A DNA stretch of 6,397 nt from Desulfobacterales bacterium (GTDB taxonomy: Bacteria > Desulfobacterota > Desulfobacteria > Desulfobacterales > JAFDCJ01), in contig CP070771.1 in the NCBI GenBank assembly GCA_020345785.1, positions 5,051,013-5,057,409 of the forward strand, written 5' to 3'. Of the stretch, positions 5,933 to 6,397 are shown one piece after another. Below the pieces are notes generated by a model. It did not search any database. It worked only from the letters and a program-made list of their open reading frames with translations, and was not told the DNA's origin. How positions within the stretch are numbered: the first letter of the stretch is position 1; each line of letters opens with the position of its first letter. The translations under genes were made by a program, and so were the position numbers.

Positions 5933-6397
5933 ACTAAGTGGCTCGGCTCTTTTTCCAAACCGAGGCGTTGCAGCGTCTCCGGTTTCGGAACACCGTCTTG
6001 ATCCAGGCCTTGATGTTCATATAATTCATCGACCATCTTGATAAATTTTTCCTTATCGATCATGGTCCCGACGACATCAAGGGCGCCCCGTCGGCAGGGC
6101 TCATCAAAATAGCGATGGTTCAACATGTCGCCCTTTTCCAGATCGTTTCTTTTTAACCCCTCCCTTAAGTTGAAAAGCCTTTCAATCATGTTGCAGCGTC
6201 GGGTGACTTCCCAGATCTCCTCGGGCGTCATTTCGATGCCGGTGTTATAATACAGCACTTTGGACCATTCTTCGAAAGTCGGAAGCGTGACGCCCAGAAA
6301 TACGGTGTGATATTTACAGATACCCAGACAGTCGACTCCCATATACAGGTTTTCCTGCCAGAAAACCTGCCACGGTTTGCCGATGTATTCCGTATGC
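5929..6397 (-). CDS. Aldehyde:ferredoxin oxidoreductase family protein, C-terminal part (5' end beyond window)
   Basis: About 155 C-terminal residues of a tungsten-bis-pterin oxidoreductase of the AOR family, which oxidises aldehydes (or, in BamB relatives, reduces benzoyl-CoA) in the cytoplasm with ferredoxin-type partners. The frame has no stop up to the window edge, so the ATG at 6342 is internal. Codons continue upstream as WQVFWQENLYMGVDCLGICKYH. The DCLGIC segment fits the conserved DxxGxC motif, in which Asp contacts the pterin and Cys is the fourth ligand of the [4Fe-4S] cluster (Cys494 in the Pyrococcus enzyme). The first three ligands lie outside the window. The helical C-terminal domain (IEMTPEEIWEVTRRCNMIERLFNLREG) is also typical of AOR domains 2-3. 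The next gene on this strand encodes the four-cluster Fe-S subunit. The subclass (aldehyde oxidoreductase or BamB-like) cannot be decided from this part. Confidence 0.92.
   Translation of the reverse strand, partial: HTEYIGKPWQVFWQENLYMGVDCLGICKYHTVFLGVTLPTFEEWSKVLYYNTGIEMTPEEIWEVTRRCNMIERLFNLREGLKRNDLEKGDMLNHRYFDEPCRRGALDVVGTMIDKEKFIKMVDELYEHQGLDQDGVPKPETLQRLGLEKEPSHLV

Overview
The window is 6.4 kb in which all five recognisable genes lie on the minus strand, so transcription reads from the right end to the left. The content suggests an anaerobic bacterium of the Desulfobacterota (sulfate-reducer or syntroph type). It has a tungsten-type aldehyde:ferredoxin oxidoreductase with a 16-cysteine Fe-S partner, a radical SAM/B12-like protein, a TAXI-type TRAP receptor, and long AT-rich gaps packed with hairpin repeats. 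This placement is inferred from gene families and repeat style; no rRNA or other marker gene is present.

Right block (about 4984-6397). The C-terminal end of an AOR-family oxidoreductase enters from the right edge. It is followed, after a 286-bp gap filled by two different inverted-repeat elements, by a small polyferredoxin with four [4Fe-4S] motifs. Together they look like the catalytic and electron-transfer subunits of an aldehyde (or related acyl) oxidoreductase. No FAD-type third subunit follows the polyferredoxin inside the window.

Middle block (3019-4860). A hairpin-rich 277-bp element with perfect 13-bp inverted ends separates the AOR block from a single radical SAM gene. That gene has a good ribosome binding site, a possible promoter whose -35 lies in the end of the repeat element, and a convincing Rho-independent terminator. 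The protein lacks the normal CxxxCxxC motif. Its three candidate cluster cysteines are spaced C-x31-C-x2-C.

Left block (1-2915). A perfect TTGACA promoter-like site lies just upstream of a 114-bp structure with 21-nt inverted arms. A long leader follows, then a lipoprotein with an LssY-type C-terminal domain, then (45 bp later) a periplasmic TAXI-family TRAP receptor that runs to within a few residues of its end at the left edge. The last two genes are probably co-transcribed. Their TRAP permease gene, if present, would lie beyond the left edge.

The most unusual items are the non-canonical radical SAM cysteine pattern, the structured leader behind a strong promoter, and three structurally distinct families of intergenic hairpin repeats in one short window.
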